DNA of 64,000 nt from Nectonema munidae. Its lineage: Eukaryota; Nematomorpha; Nectonematoida; Nectonematidae. The DNA is taken from NCBI GenBank assembly GCA_030549495.1, contig JAUIRK010000942.1, positions 186,001 to 250,000 on the forward strand, given 5' to 3'. Below the pieces are notes generated by a model. The model searched no databases, was not told where the DNA came from, and saw only the letters and a list, made by a program, of their open reading frames with translations. Of this stretch, positions 11,199 through 20,810 are shown piece by piece (the first letter of the stretch is position 1; each line of letters begins with the position of its first letter). A program made the position numbers and the translations under genes.

Positions 11199-11627
11199 AT
11201 GAAATCGAAAGTCACTACAACAGCATATTTCTCTTCATCTCATAAATTGCATTCAAATCTTTGTTCTTCTGAAGAAAATAAACGAGTGTATGACAAGTGC
11301 AATCGAGTTCATGGTCACAATTACAAGGTTGAAGTTACTTTAAATAATTCGTATCCATTTGAAGACATGGAAAGTCGTAAAGGCTGTTTTAATGTCTTAA
11401 CTTTTAAGAACCTTGTTGCTGATGTTGCTAATGAGTTGGACTGTAGGTCACTTGATGATCAAAGCTCTCCGATGTTTTTAGATTCTAACAAAAAACCGAG
11501 CACCATGGAAAACTTGGTAGTTTGTATCTTCGATAAAATTAATGAAAAAATGCCTGCAATGAAAAGAATTTACAAGGTTAAGTTATGGGAAACTGATAAT
11601 CATTTTGCTGAGTATTATGGAGAATAA
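11199..11627 (+). CDS. PTS: 6-pyruvoyl-tetrahydropterin synthase-like protein
   Basis: PTPS converts 7,8-dihydroneopterin triphosphate to 6-pyruvoyl-tetrahydropterin, the second step of tetrahydrobiopterin synthesis, in the cytosol. At 142 residues the protein has the normal family length. Zinc ligands H15 (FSSSHKL), H38 and H40 (VHGHNY), the catalytic-type C34 and the substrate Glu E131 (WETDN) are present. The STMENL block also fits. Two departures stand out. The LDH motif that supplies the catalytic Asp-His pair reads L85-D86-D87, so His is replaced by Asp. The usual MV-D-LK region reads FNVLTFKNL. It may be a weak, altered or inactive homologue. It is intronless and is the first gene of a tight three-gene series. 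Confidence 0.88.
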   Translation: MKSKVTTTAYFSSSHKLHSNLCSSEENKRVYDKCNRVHGHNYKVEVTLNNSYPFEDMESRKGCFNVLTFKNLVADVANELDCRSLDDQSSPMFLDSNKKPSTMENLVVCIFDKINEKMPAMKRIYKVKLWETDNHFAEYYGE

Positions 11628-11659
11628 TGAAAATAATTTTTATTTTTTAATCTATTTTT

Positions 11660-11673
11660 ATTTAATTTCCTAG
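11660..11673 (+). promoter_or_regulatory. Candidate trans-splice acceptor before LRRC57
   Basis: A pyrimidine-rich ATTTAATTTCCTAG ends 18 bases before the ATG and within 50 bases of the preceding stop codon, leaving no room for an ordinary promoter. The base pattern is seen directly; its use as an acceptor is inferred. Confidence 0.5.
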
Positions 11674-11691
11674 AAAAATAAACCTCTTTTT

Positions 11692-12411
11692 ATGGGCGAA
11701 ACTATATCGCGCACTCATCTACAAAATGCCGAAAAAACAGGAGTTTTAAATATATCCAACTGTCATATAAAAGAATTTCCATATCATTTGATCAAAAGAG
11801 CTGAAAAAATTACAAATTTAAATGCTTCAAATAACAAATTAAAGAATTTATCCTTAAGCATTCATAAATTTGTCAATTTAAAAAGCCTTTCTCTCAATAA
11901 CTGTAATCTCAAAGAACTTCCTAGTGAAATTAGTGCTTTAAAAAAGCTTGAAACTCTTAATGCTAACAACAACAAGTTACAGAACATTCCAGACACTTTT
12001 TATGAACTCTCTCTTTTAAAGCATTTTTCTTGTCAGGCAAATCGTTTGACTCAGTTTCCCACATTTCTTTGCAACATTAGTCCTTTGATATCCGTTGATC
12101 TCTCAAAAAACTTAATCACTTGTGTTCCTGATGCGGTCTCTTCCTTCAATTGTGAAGAATTGAATCTAAATGAAAATAAGTTGCAAATCATTTCCAAAGA
12201 CATCGCTCTATGCCCCAGACTGAAAGTTCTTAGAGTTGCTAATAACAACTTGCCATTGAATGCTTTTCCTTGCGAGCAAATTTTCTTACATTCTGAAATA
12301 GTTGTTCTAGAAATAAATGGTAATCAATTCTCGGAAAATGACTTTCAGAGTTTTAGCAGCTATAAAATGTATATAGAACGCTATTCTCAATCTAAAAAAA
12401 AGTTTGAATAA
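11692..12411 (+). CDS. LRRC57: Leucine-rich repeat protein, LRRC57-like
   Basis: The 239-residue length equals that of vertebrate LRRC57. The N-terminus MGETISRTHLQNAEKTGV matches the family's start and keeps Gly2, a possible myristoylation site. Six to eight leucine-rich repeats of about 23 residues follow (for example LNASNNKLKNL, LNANNNKLQNIP, LDLSKN-like blocks) and cover nearly the whole protein. LRRC57 has no well-established biochemical role; it is membrane-associated in proteomic studies. The gene is a single open frame starting 64 bp after the PTPS stop. A likely splice acceptor (TTTAATTTCCTAG, AG at 11672-11673) lies 18 bases before the ATG, with no clear poly(A) signal between the two genes. 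Confidence 0.88.
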   Translation: MGETISRTHLQNAEKTGVLNISNCHIKEFPYHLIKRAEKITNLNASNNKLKNLSLSIHKFVNLKSLSLNNCNLKELPSEISALKKLETLNANNNKLQNIPDTFYELSLLKHFSCQANRLTQFPTFLCNISPLISVDLSKNLITCVPDAVSSFNCEELNLNENKLQIISKDIALCPRLKVLRVANNNLPLNAFPCEQIFLHSEIVVLEINGNQFSENDFQSFSSYKMYIERYSQSKKKFE

Positions 12412-12458
12412 ATTTGAAATACTCTTCATACTTGTAAATATAATTTTGCATTTTTAAA

Positions 12459-12470
12459 ATATTTTTCTAG
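12459..12470 (+). promoter_or_regulatory. Candidate trans-splice acceptor before ALKBH4
   Basis: AATATTTTTCTAG-type sequence ends 9 bases before the ATG, closely like the TTTTCAG acceptors at trans-spliced starts in nematodes. Its use is inferred from position and from the 68-bp gap to the upstream gene. Confidence 0.5.
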
Positions 12471-12479
12471 TTTTTCCCA

Positions 12480-13304
12480 ATGACTTGCTGCTGTAAAGGT
12501 ATTAGATCTTGCCAACTGTGCTCAAATAATGACGTTTTGAGTGACAAATATGCATCATATCAAACATATTTCCTTTGTCATTATTGTAAAGATGTGTACT
12601 GGCACAATGGTAACCAACGTAACGATACTTCAATATCCTTCCATCTGAATCATGAATATACTGGCAATCATTTTATTAAATTGCGCCATATTGAAGTGGT
12701 TGAGAATTTCTTGTCTATCGCTGAAGAAAAGTATATCTTATCTGAGATAGCAAAAAGTCCTTGGATATCTTCACAATCTGGAAGAAAGAAACAAGATTAT
12801 GGACCACAAGTGAATTTCAAGAAACAAAAAATCAAGTACTCTGCTTTTAATGGATTTCCCAGTTTTGCGCAGTTGATCAATACTAAGTTAAAGCTCGTGA
12901 CTTCTTTGCAAGACTTTAAAGCTGTTGAATTGTGTGTTCTGGATTATGATCCCTTACGTGGCTCCAGCATTGATCCCCATATTGATGATGTGTGGGTATG
13001 GGGTCCACGATTAATATCTATCAATCTACAATCACATACACGCATAACTTTACTAAATGAAGAAAAGATGTTTAAGGTAGATGTCGATTTACCACCCCGT
13101 TGTTTACTTTTATTAAGTGATGAAGCCAGGTATGTATGGAAACATTGTATTTTTCGAGAAAATATCAAAAGTGTGAGAAAAGCTATTACTCTGAGAGAGC
13201 TTGGATCAGATTTTTTGCCGAAAGGCAAATTTGAAACGATTGGTAAAGAATTGTTGTGTTTAGCACAAAACTACAGTGGAACAGAAATTCATTCTAATAT
13301 ATAA
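12480..13304 (+). CDS. ALKBH4: AlkB homologue 4 dioxygenase
   Basis: ALKBH4 is an Fe(II)/2-oxoglutarate dioxygenase. In mammals it demethylates a monomethyl-lysine of actin and has been linked to actomyosin function. The N-terminus carries the family's cysteine signature (CCCKGIRSCQLC). The block SQSGRKKQDYGPQVNFKKQK is strongly conserved. Iron ligands are H167 and D169 (DPHIDDVWVWG) and H222 (WKHCIF); R233 (VRKAITLREL) is the 2-oxoglutarate-binding Arg. At 274 residues it is close to family size. It begins 68 bp after LRRC57. TATTTTTCTAG (AG at 12469-12470) stands only 9 bases before the ATG, fitting trans-splicing or a 5' leader intron. Confidence 0.92.
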   Translation: MTCCCKGIRSCQLCSNNDVLSDKYASYQTYFLCHYCKDVYWHNGNQRNDTSISFHLNHEYTGNHFIKLRHIEVVENFLSIAEEKYILSEIAKSPWISSQSGRKKQDYGPQVNFKKQKIKYSAFNGFPSFAQLINTKLKLVTSLQDFKAVELCVLDYDPLRGSSIDPHIDDVWVWGPRLISINLQSHTRITLLNEEKMFKVDVDLPPRCLLLLSDEARYVWKHCIFRENIKSVRKAITLRELGSDFLPKGKFETIGKELLCLAQNYSGTEIHSNI

Positions 13305-14050
13305 ACACGATGGCTTGAATTTCACTGTATTTTTAAAATTCATATGCCTGTAAAATCTCCAAACTTAAAACGTCAAAGTGCCTATTGCTAATTGTAAGTT
13401 TTTTCTCATTCTGAAACCTAAAAGTAATCACACTGAAAATTGAAAAGCTCTTTTTCGTATTTTTTTTACTTTTTATCAATTACATACTATTTTACGTACC
13501 AATTAAAAAAATTAACTTCTTGTCATTAAATATAATATTGATATTCTGGTAAATATATAGGAACTATATTTAAGGTTTTATCAAATTTTATGTCTTTTAA
13601 TAATTTATTCTGCTTTACTTCCTATACGATGTTTCATTGAACGGAGTGAACAATCACTATAGTGTTTACTATACCCAAAGCTCTCTATATGTTTACTTTT
13701 GAAAGTGTTTTGTCTATTACCTGAAAAATAGTACTTTTTCTAGTGAAATCAATATTTAAAAATATTCTTGTAAAATATATTAATAACTTCCTGACTTAGA
13801 ATAGCAAAGAATTATAAGTTTTATTGGACCGATAAAGACAAAGTTTTATGTAGATTTTATCTTTTTAGCAATCTAGATTTCACATTACAAGATAAATGAT
13901 CTGCTTAGTAGGTAGTGAATATATACTAAAACTTAATACGCTTATTATAAAATTATTAAAAATCTTCAAATTTTTGTTCGAGAAGATTATCAAAATTTTT
14001 TAAGTTGTACTTTATTTTTTGCATCTACCTTTATTCAGTCATCGACCCCT
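13305..14050. other. Downstream of the gene cluster, no gene seen
   Basis: AT-rich DNA. ATTAAA variants near 13503 and 13525 could serve as the poly(A) signal for ALKBH4; there is no canonical AATAAA close to its stop. Nothing else can be supported. Confidence 0.4.
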
Positions 14051-15645
14051 TTAAGTTCAGTTAAGTTTGTTTTATGACGTTCGCACTCATTCTTTCGGAT
14101 ATCGTGGCCCACTCGGAATGCTGAGTCCAGGTCTACCTGGACTTTCCATCCCACTAAACGCCTACCGTCCCTTGATACTGCCTAACTATACTTTGATATA
14201 TATATGTTAATATATATAATTTTATAAGAATGTATGTTAAAAATATATAAATACTGCTGAGTGAACGATACAATCCTAACGCGAACGCTTCCAATTTGGG
14301 AAACAATCTTAATGTTTAGTGATAGCTTGATTACTAACAAGGTTAGAATTGGGTCGCTCGAGCACTACCTAACCGTAAAAACCTTTGAATTCTTCGGAGG
14401 AAGAAAACCAGGATAAAAAACAGGCACTTCGGAATGTAGTTTGTCCCTAAATAAAAGAATATGATTATAAATAAATATGCTACAAAAAATACAGGAGTTA
14501 GGAGTCAGGCAATACCGTATATGTTATTAATAAATAATATTTAATACATGTTATAAAGGTTAAGAAAGGTATATATAATTTTGGGCATGCTAGGTTAGGG
14601 GCAAACTACCCCTTGAATTTGATTCCATCCCATATATACATGATATGAGTATATATGTTATCTCTAGGATATATATTTTACAATAGGAATATATAATCGG
14701 TCCTACAAGCAGACTCCTGTAGAGGCCAGATTACCGAATATGCCTAACCTTGCTCGTACCATGAATCTGTTTTGGGACTTATACCTTGTGCCAATCCTAA
14801 ATTTAAGTAGGCGGATCTAGAACCCAGAAAAAAACAGAACTATATCGCAGAATTCCCTATTGCTCGGAGCCTATTGTATATAGGTAGTCACCTAGGATAA
14901 CTTTTCTCTTTTTTTTAGCATATTACCCCCAAGAACGCTTCAGCCTGGGTTTGCGTGAGCTCCCAAGCTTGGCATATTTGTGGGCAATGCTTATGTTTTT
15001 TTAGTTTTTCAATAAACTTTTTATTTAATTTCTGAAACCAAGAAAAGGAAGGACGGCTATGACCAATAGTGAAAGGGTTGCCATAAACAGTTCTAAAAAG
15101 TTTATATACGAGGTCGTCTATTTTGTTGATCCAAGTTGAGGGAGGACATCCCAAAATGGAGTTAACATAAATCAATTTTGGCATTGTTAGGATTTTAATG
15201 ACCTTACCTACCGTCGTGGAATTGATCCCAAGGTTTTTAAGACACTCATATAGCGCTAGATCCTTATTACCCTTCTAAAGTTTTTCGTGAGCTTCACGAT
15301 TAAAACTAAATCCTGCATCCCAATTCGTTCCTGGATATTTTAGGTAGCGAACTCGGGGAATATTCCCTATAGTTGGCGGGCTATTTTTGGGACAATTAGC
15401 GCCAAAATGATGAACTTGCATTTAGAGTAATTCACCTTAAGGTTCCATCCAGTGAAATACCTCCTTAATATGATATTTACCTCCGTAAGGTGTTTGCAAA
15501 TACGATGGACACGCTTAGCGGCATAATATACACATATGTCGTCTGCAAAACTGATTATCCTAGCATAGATAGAATTGTTTAAAGAGTCCCTAATCTCAGA
15601 TATGTAGATGTTGAACAGAAGAGGGCCCCCTTTAAAAAGCTGATG
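14051..15645 (-). pseudogene. Broken LINE with reverse-transcriptase remnant
   Basis: On the minus strand 15640-15150 reads as a non-LTR reverse transcriptase: GGPLLFNIYISEIRDSL, then ISFADDICVYYAAK with the FADD catalytic box at 15549-15538, then WNLKVNYSKCKFI. After stops the frame resumes at 15184-14915 (GCPPSTWINKIDDLVYKLF and on), which looks like the region downstream of RT in jockey-like LINEs. The endonuclease and upstream RT are absent, so the copy is 5'-truncated, as LINEs usually are. The more GC-balanced 14051-14914 may be its 3' untranslated part, but this is inference and no poly(A) tail is obvious. Confidence 0.65.
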
Positions 15646-17140
15646 AAAGCTATGGACCCCTCCAAGAAAATTTTCACATAAAAGTTATAAAAAAAACTTT
15701 GCATTCAATTAATGTCAAACCTGCCTTAGCTACCACCTGTATTAAGCGACCCACTCTCAATAATGACCATAGTTTTTTCCTCCCGACGAAAATTGCAGGT
15801 TTTCAGCCTGTATTTAGCGACACACTGTCTAACGTGACCTTCGACCATGCTTTGCACTAAAATTTATTTTAAAAACCTGCATTAAACCACTATTTTGCAG
15901 ACAGTTAAATTTTAAACACGCTTGAAAAAATAGTGCAATTGTTGCACAGTAAGACTAGTAAAACTGAATTTCTTTAGTGACACATGATATGTCATACATC
16001 AATACTTTGAACACAATCAATATAACATGGATGAAATCAGCCTTATAATGAATAAAAGCTACAAGTTTTTCCGTGTTGATTTCTCATTATCAGCCATTTA
16101 TCATAACTTTTTTTCTTGTTGTTTTTCACGTAAGTTTATTGATTACAAATTTCAATTTAATTTTGTTAGATCATGTTTACATAGTAGGTTATATGTCGAA
16201 AAAAAGAACATCACTTACTCTTCAACAAAAGTACGATGTAATTAAACTTCTTGATAGTGGCAGAGCAGCTTATAAAATAGCCGCTGACATGGGTGTAGGT
16301 AAAACTCAATCCAAACATTAAGAAAAAGGAAAGCACAAGTGTTAGAAGATTATACTAAATCTTTTGTGTCAACAGTTTCAAAAAGAAAAAAACCATCTCA
16401 CAGGTAATGAAGAGATAAACACTCTAACTACAGGGGGATTATTGATGCTTGGCTAGAGGCCTACTAGTCAGTGGACCAATTCTCAAAACCAAAGCTTTGC
16501 TGAAGAACTTGGAACATCGAATTTTAAAGCTTCAAATGATTGGCTGGGGAGCTTTATTCGTTGAAACAATATTGTTTTTGGTAACATGACAGACGAAAGA
16601 GCAGATATTTGCCAATCAACCGTTGAAGAATGGAAATTGAAACTTGAGAAAATTTGTGAATGCTATAAGCAGAAAGACATTTTTAATTTAGACGAAACTG
16701 GGCTTTTTTTCAAAGACACAACAAAAAAAACTTTTGATTAGAAAGGTAAAAAAAAGTTTCGAATTGTTGAATTTGTATAATTTTTGATAGTTTTTATGTG
16801 AAGAAAGTCCAGGTGGAAAATGATCAAAGGAAAGAATAACAATAACACTTTGTGCCCGTATGACTGGAGAAAAAATAAAAACTTTAGTGATTGCAAAAGA
16901 CATGAATCAAGATGTATTAATGCAAGTCAACCCTTAAAATCAACACAAATATTGGATGTAATTTTATGGTGTAGTCCAGCATGGGAAGAAGTTGAAGAAA
17001 GCACAATCAAGAAATGTTTAATAAAGGCCGAATTTGGCAAAGAAAACATTTTTGTGTGGAATCCTAAGATTGAAGAAGAAATACCTACTCCAGTGAAAAC
17101 TTTTAATCACTAACCCTAAGGGGTCCATGGACCACAGGTT
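15646..17140 (+). pseudogene. Broken Tigger/pogo transposase
   Basis: The frame from about 16193 starts MSKKRTSLTLQQKYDVIKLL and continues SGRAAYKIAADMGVGKTQ, the CENP-B-type helix-turn-helix of pogo/Tigger transposases. Fragments after frameshifts read SNDWLGSFIRRNNIVFGN (second helix-turn-helix) and DIFNLDETGLFFK (first DDE Asp, near 16690). A C-terminal piece around 16935-17020 reads LDVILWCSPAWEEVEESTI. The middle of the DDE domain is missing. Sequences like CAGCCTGTATTTAGCGAC near 15805 may be terminal repeats. A scrap TATGGACCCCT at 15653 and its near-inverse GGGGTCCATGGACC at 17119 hint at a surrounding hAT-type MITE. Confidence 0.75.
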
Positions 17141-18630
17141 AAGAATCCTTGTTATAGATGATTGGCGATGTGTTTTTGCCAAAAGATATGGACTGTAATA
17201 TGTCCTACTTAGATATACAACTATTGAATGAAATATTTTTGCTTAACGCTGTTTTTACAAACATGACATGGCTGAACGATAGCAGATGTCTTTGCGAAAA
17301 TTCATTCATCGATTTATTTGGTTTTTCTTATTTCAGCCTGCTTTCGAATACCTATTTCTTTTAAATAATAGGTCATTCATTGCTAATTTAACTAATTTTT
17401 GTGTATTTTTTTGCCCCCCCCCCCCCCACTTTCTTCAATATTCGTGTATATATAACCTTAATGAATTCAGTGATGCGTATCTCAACTCTAGAGTTTAAAC
17501 AGTTGTCAAAATTGACTCCCTAGTTTCCCAAACTGGAGGAAATTTTAAGCTTCAAAAAAGGAAATAATTACTGCTTATTAACAATAAAAATCTTTGATGG
17601 ATTTTCTCATGTCTGAGTGGAAGGGAGAGTATGTCTATTGTAGAATGTAGATGGACGGAAACATTTCTACCAGGTTCGGAATGCACACACCGTTACGAGT
17701 AGGCAGTTAGCCGGCAGCATCACAAATACACATACTATGACACAAGGAAGCAAACATATTTATAAATATTTACTATTTATTTATTTTAAATGCTACAAGA
17801 AAAGATTGTATCAAAATAATTATTTGAACTAGGGTTTAACTATTTTGTCTAGGCCCTAGGGCGATACAAGCATCCCTTAGTCTATTGTGAGTTTGAAAAC
17901 CTTACCTAATGACAGAACTACTTGTTTTTAACGGCTTCAAAACTGAAAAAAGAATTGAGCAGGAGCTTCTTTTTTAAGGACAAGATATCAACAAAGGCAA
18001 TGTTCTAATGGCAGTAGAGCGCCCATGCCACTCCACCGACTGGAGGTGAAATATGATGTACGTCGTGCGCTTGTTAATTCTTATATTGATACACTGGTGC
18101 ATAAAAATAAAATCGCCCTTCTCACTAATCTAATTCTAAAATAAACGAACACGTAACAGTCGTTTTTGTTTTAAAACGCTCCACCATGTAACTTTATGTT
18201 TATCAGTATATTTTTTTTAAATAAATTAGTGTTTTTTGAATACCCTTTCTCATAGACGGCAAGGGGGAGATCTCGATGGCTGAACTAGGTGCAGGGGGAA
18301 ATAAGAGAAAAATGTTTAGGAATAACTGCCCCAAAGTGAAGTTAAAAAGGCAAACTTCTAATACTGAAAAAAATACGACTCCAAATACTTAAAAACCTAA
18401 TAAATTTAACGTCAACTCTCACTTCTACCAAAGAATCGTTTTTCCACGCGCTCTCAAAAAGTAAGTTATTTTTTCATTAAGATACATTAAAAATTATTTT
18501 TTAATAAATAAAAAAACCGCGTTCCAACTTCTAAATTATGTTAAATACCGACTCCGATCTCTCTCCGACTTCGCAACAATCAATTCTATCAATGACGGGG
18601 CATTTTAGCTCCCTCGCCTCAACGAAAACT
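17141..18630. other. No gene seen; poly-C tract
   Basis: A run of more than a dozen C's begins at 17415. The rest is AT-rich with GC-richer patches (17620-17740, 18000-18130) that probably derive from old transposons but match nothing definite here. A phrase at 18407 (ACGTCAACTCTCA) recurs at 25210 and marks a dispersed repeat. Confidence 0.4.
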
Positions 18631-18631
18631 A

Positions 18632-19290
18632 CTATTGTTAAAATTGGCTGAACCATATCCCTTCAAATTTCATAACTTTTTTTAACATCGCTATCTTCGT
18701 CTTTTAATACTATTTTCATGGTAGTTGAATAACCCCTTCATGTTAAAAACTGTCAATCGAAATCAAATGTACATTTTTGTTCAACAAAATTTTGATAAAA
18801 TAATGTCTATAAGTGTATTAGATACAATCATAAAATTTTATCATATATATTGCCACACATGACACTTATAATATACATATTTTTCCATAAATATGGCAAC
18901 GTAGCAAATGTCAATCAAAATTTTGATTGATTATAAAATTGCTTAGGAAAACATTAATTTAGATTTCTTTAATACTGAAATCGACCATGCTGATTTTATT
19001 TCTTGATTTTTTTTGGAATTAGGGTGTCAAAATGTTTGGAAGTGTCCGGCAATTTTGCGCTTTACTTCTGAAAATTTTCTCCATACCAAACAGGTTTATA
19101 TCTCGTCTCTGTTTTCGCAATTTGGGTGTATAAATATTTTGTGAATTAAATTAGCGGTTTACGCCAGAAAATTATCTCCAAAAAATTCCCTCACATTTTA
19201 ATTAAAATATTTTTTATTAGGATGCACAGTTCATTTCAGTGTAGTTTTCGAAATTAGGGTGTAAGAATCTGTTAAATTATTATCTATCAA
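18632..19290 (+). mobile_element. Left-arm copy of the satellite/foldback element family
   Basis: This region follows 45150-45700 closely: AAAATTGGCTGAA, then CATATCCCTTCAAATTT, then TCATGGTAGTTGAAT, ACCCCTTCATG, then units containing CGACCATGCTG and TTTACTTCTGAAAATT. It is a diverged, truncated copy of the left arm with two or three repeat units. Its TTAA terminus is not recognisable. Confidence 0.7.
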
Positions 19291-19591
19291 GTTTGTTATT
19301 CCCGCAAAAAATAAATTCTTCATGTTTTTATTTGAATCATTATAAATTTTGTAAAAAAATGTTTGCAAATATTAATCGCATTTTTTTTATGAATATTGTG
19401 ATATGTTTGATATTTTTATCCTTTATTATTTTTTGTGATATATTTAATTTTTTTGTAAATATATTTGATAAATAAATCTCCCTCTTTCTCTTATAAGAAG
19501 CTGAAAAAAATTATATTAACAAATTTAATATCCTAAAATTTCTATAAGTTTTCATTAAGCTTAGATTAAAATCACCAGGAAAAAGATTTGA

Positions 19592-19665
19592 GCCTCAATG
19601 GTTGGTTGGGTTTACCTCTCACCTTAACAGTTCAAGGTCAGGAGTTCGATCCTTGAGGCTCCTAA
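19592..19665 (+). repeat. tRNA-like SINE head
   Basis: GAGCCTC at the start can pair with GAGGCTC at the end, like an acceptor stem. TGGTTGGTTGGG resembles an A box and GAGTTCGATCC a B box. The T arm does not pair properly and the anticodon arm is unclear. This is therefore a tRNA-derived SINE or tRNA relic and not a working tRNA gene. Confidence 0.5.
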
Positions 19666-20670
19666 CTTTTAAAAACAAATTCACAAAAACTGTGATTAAC
19701 CATCTTTTAAACCTAATGCGAGCATATAGCCTTACGGCTGAAAGTGCTTTGATATCTCCAACTAACCAGCAAAAAGATTCATAGAAGTAACAGAACATAA
19801 TTATCGATTATGCTTTCAAAATCATTAAAAAATAATCATTTTCATTAACGATTAGAGATGGCTTACGATAAAAATTATGTATTAATACCTTTTAGTACAA
19901 AATATAAATTAAACTGAGAAAATTCGTACATTGAAGTTTCATTGAAGTTAATGGAGGGATAAACTAAAATATGCCTTTCACTCTTCTTTAATTTTAGTCA
20001 ATAATAGATTGGATAAGTATTGGATTAATTTGAATTATATACCTATTGAAGCAAAAAATTTTGAAATTTATTGTAAGTTCTCTAGTATATTTTACTACTT
20101 TGTAAATAATTGACATTAGTTTTTTTCATTCATTTTTTTGTTTCCTTTTGATAAAATCTTAAAGATGGATTTCAATTAAATAACTAAATAAAGACGTCAT
20201 AACATATTTTTAAAAAATAATAAATTTTGAAAAATTTGATTATAAAGTTTTAATATATTTTTTTCTAAATATTAAAATGGAAGTTTTCTTATAATTATGT
20301 AATTTTAAATCCTTATTTTTGAGTATAATAATATTTTAATGCACAGCTGTTTTTTTGATTAATTTTTTTTTGTATAATTTACTCTTAGTGTTTAAAATGA
20401 TTTCATAGTCTTAACAAATTATGATTTCACTAAATATACATTTATTTGAATCGGCCTAGTGGTGGCATATCGTACGTTATGTTTCGGAATTACGATACGA
20501 TAACTTTTTTTGTTAAAAAAGACGATTTTAAATTACGTACAAAAATTTAATTACGTACGATTTCGATCTTTGGTATGTTTTATTTTATCCAACCTGGGAG
20601 TTGTAAATAGATTTATCATGTAGTCATTAAATCATACACGATGCAAACTTTATTTTAATAATGTATAAAA

Positions 20671-20810
20671 CAGGAGCGCACATCCTCAAAATTTACTTGC
20701 ATTATTATAATTATACTTGCACTGTAAATTCTCAATCCAACCAAAACTCCACAGATTTTATGAAGTCAAATTACCTTGTTTGTAATTCTGATTGCATCAA
20801 CCTTCTAGCT
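20671..20810 (+). mobile_element. Left end of the CAGG-GCGCACATCC hAT-like family
   Basis: It begins CAGGAGCGCACATCC, almost the terminal repeat of the complete element at 29530-31961. Its last ~100 bases match 25225-25320 (TTACCTTGTTTGTAATT, GATTGCATCA, CCTTCTAGCT). At 20811 it is interrupted by a different hAT element; the related copy at 25320 reads straight through, giving an empty-site comparison. Confidence 0.55.

Noticed and set aside
19592-19665. A functional tRNA gene
   Set aside because: The acceptor stem pairs, but the T arm does not and no proper anticodon arm can be drawn; better explained as a SINE head.
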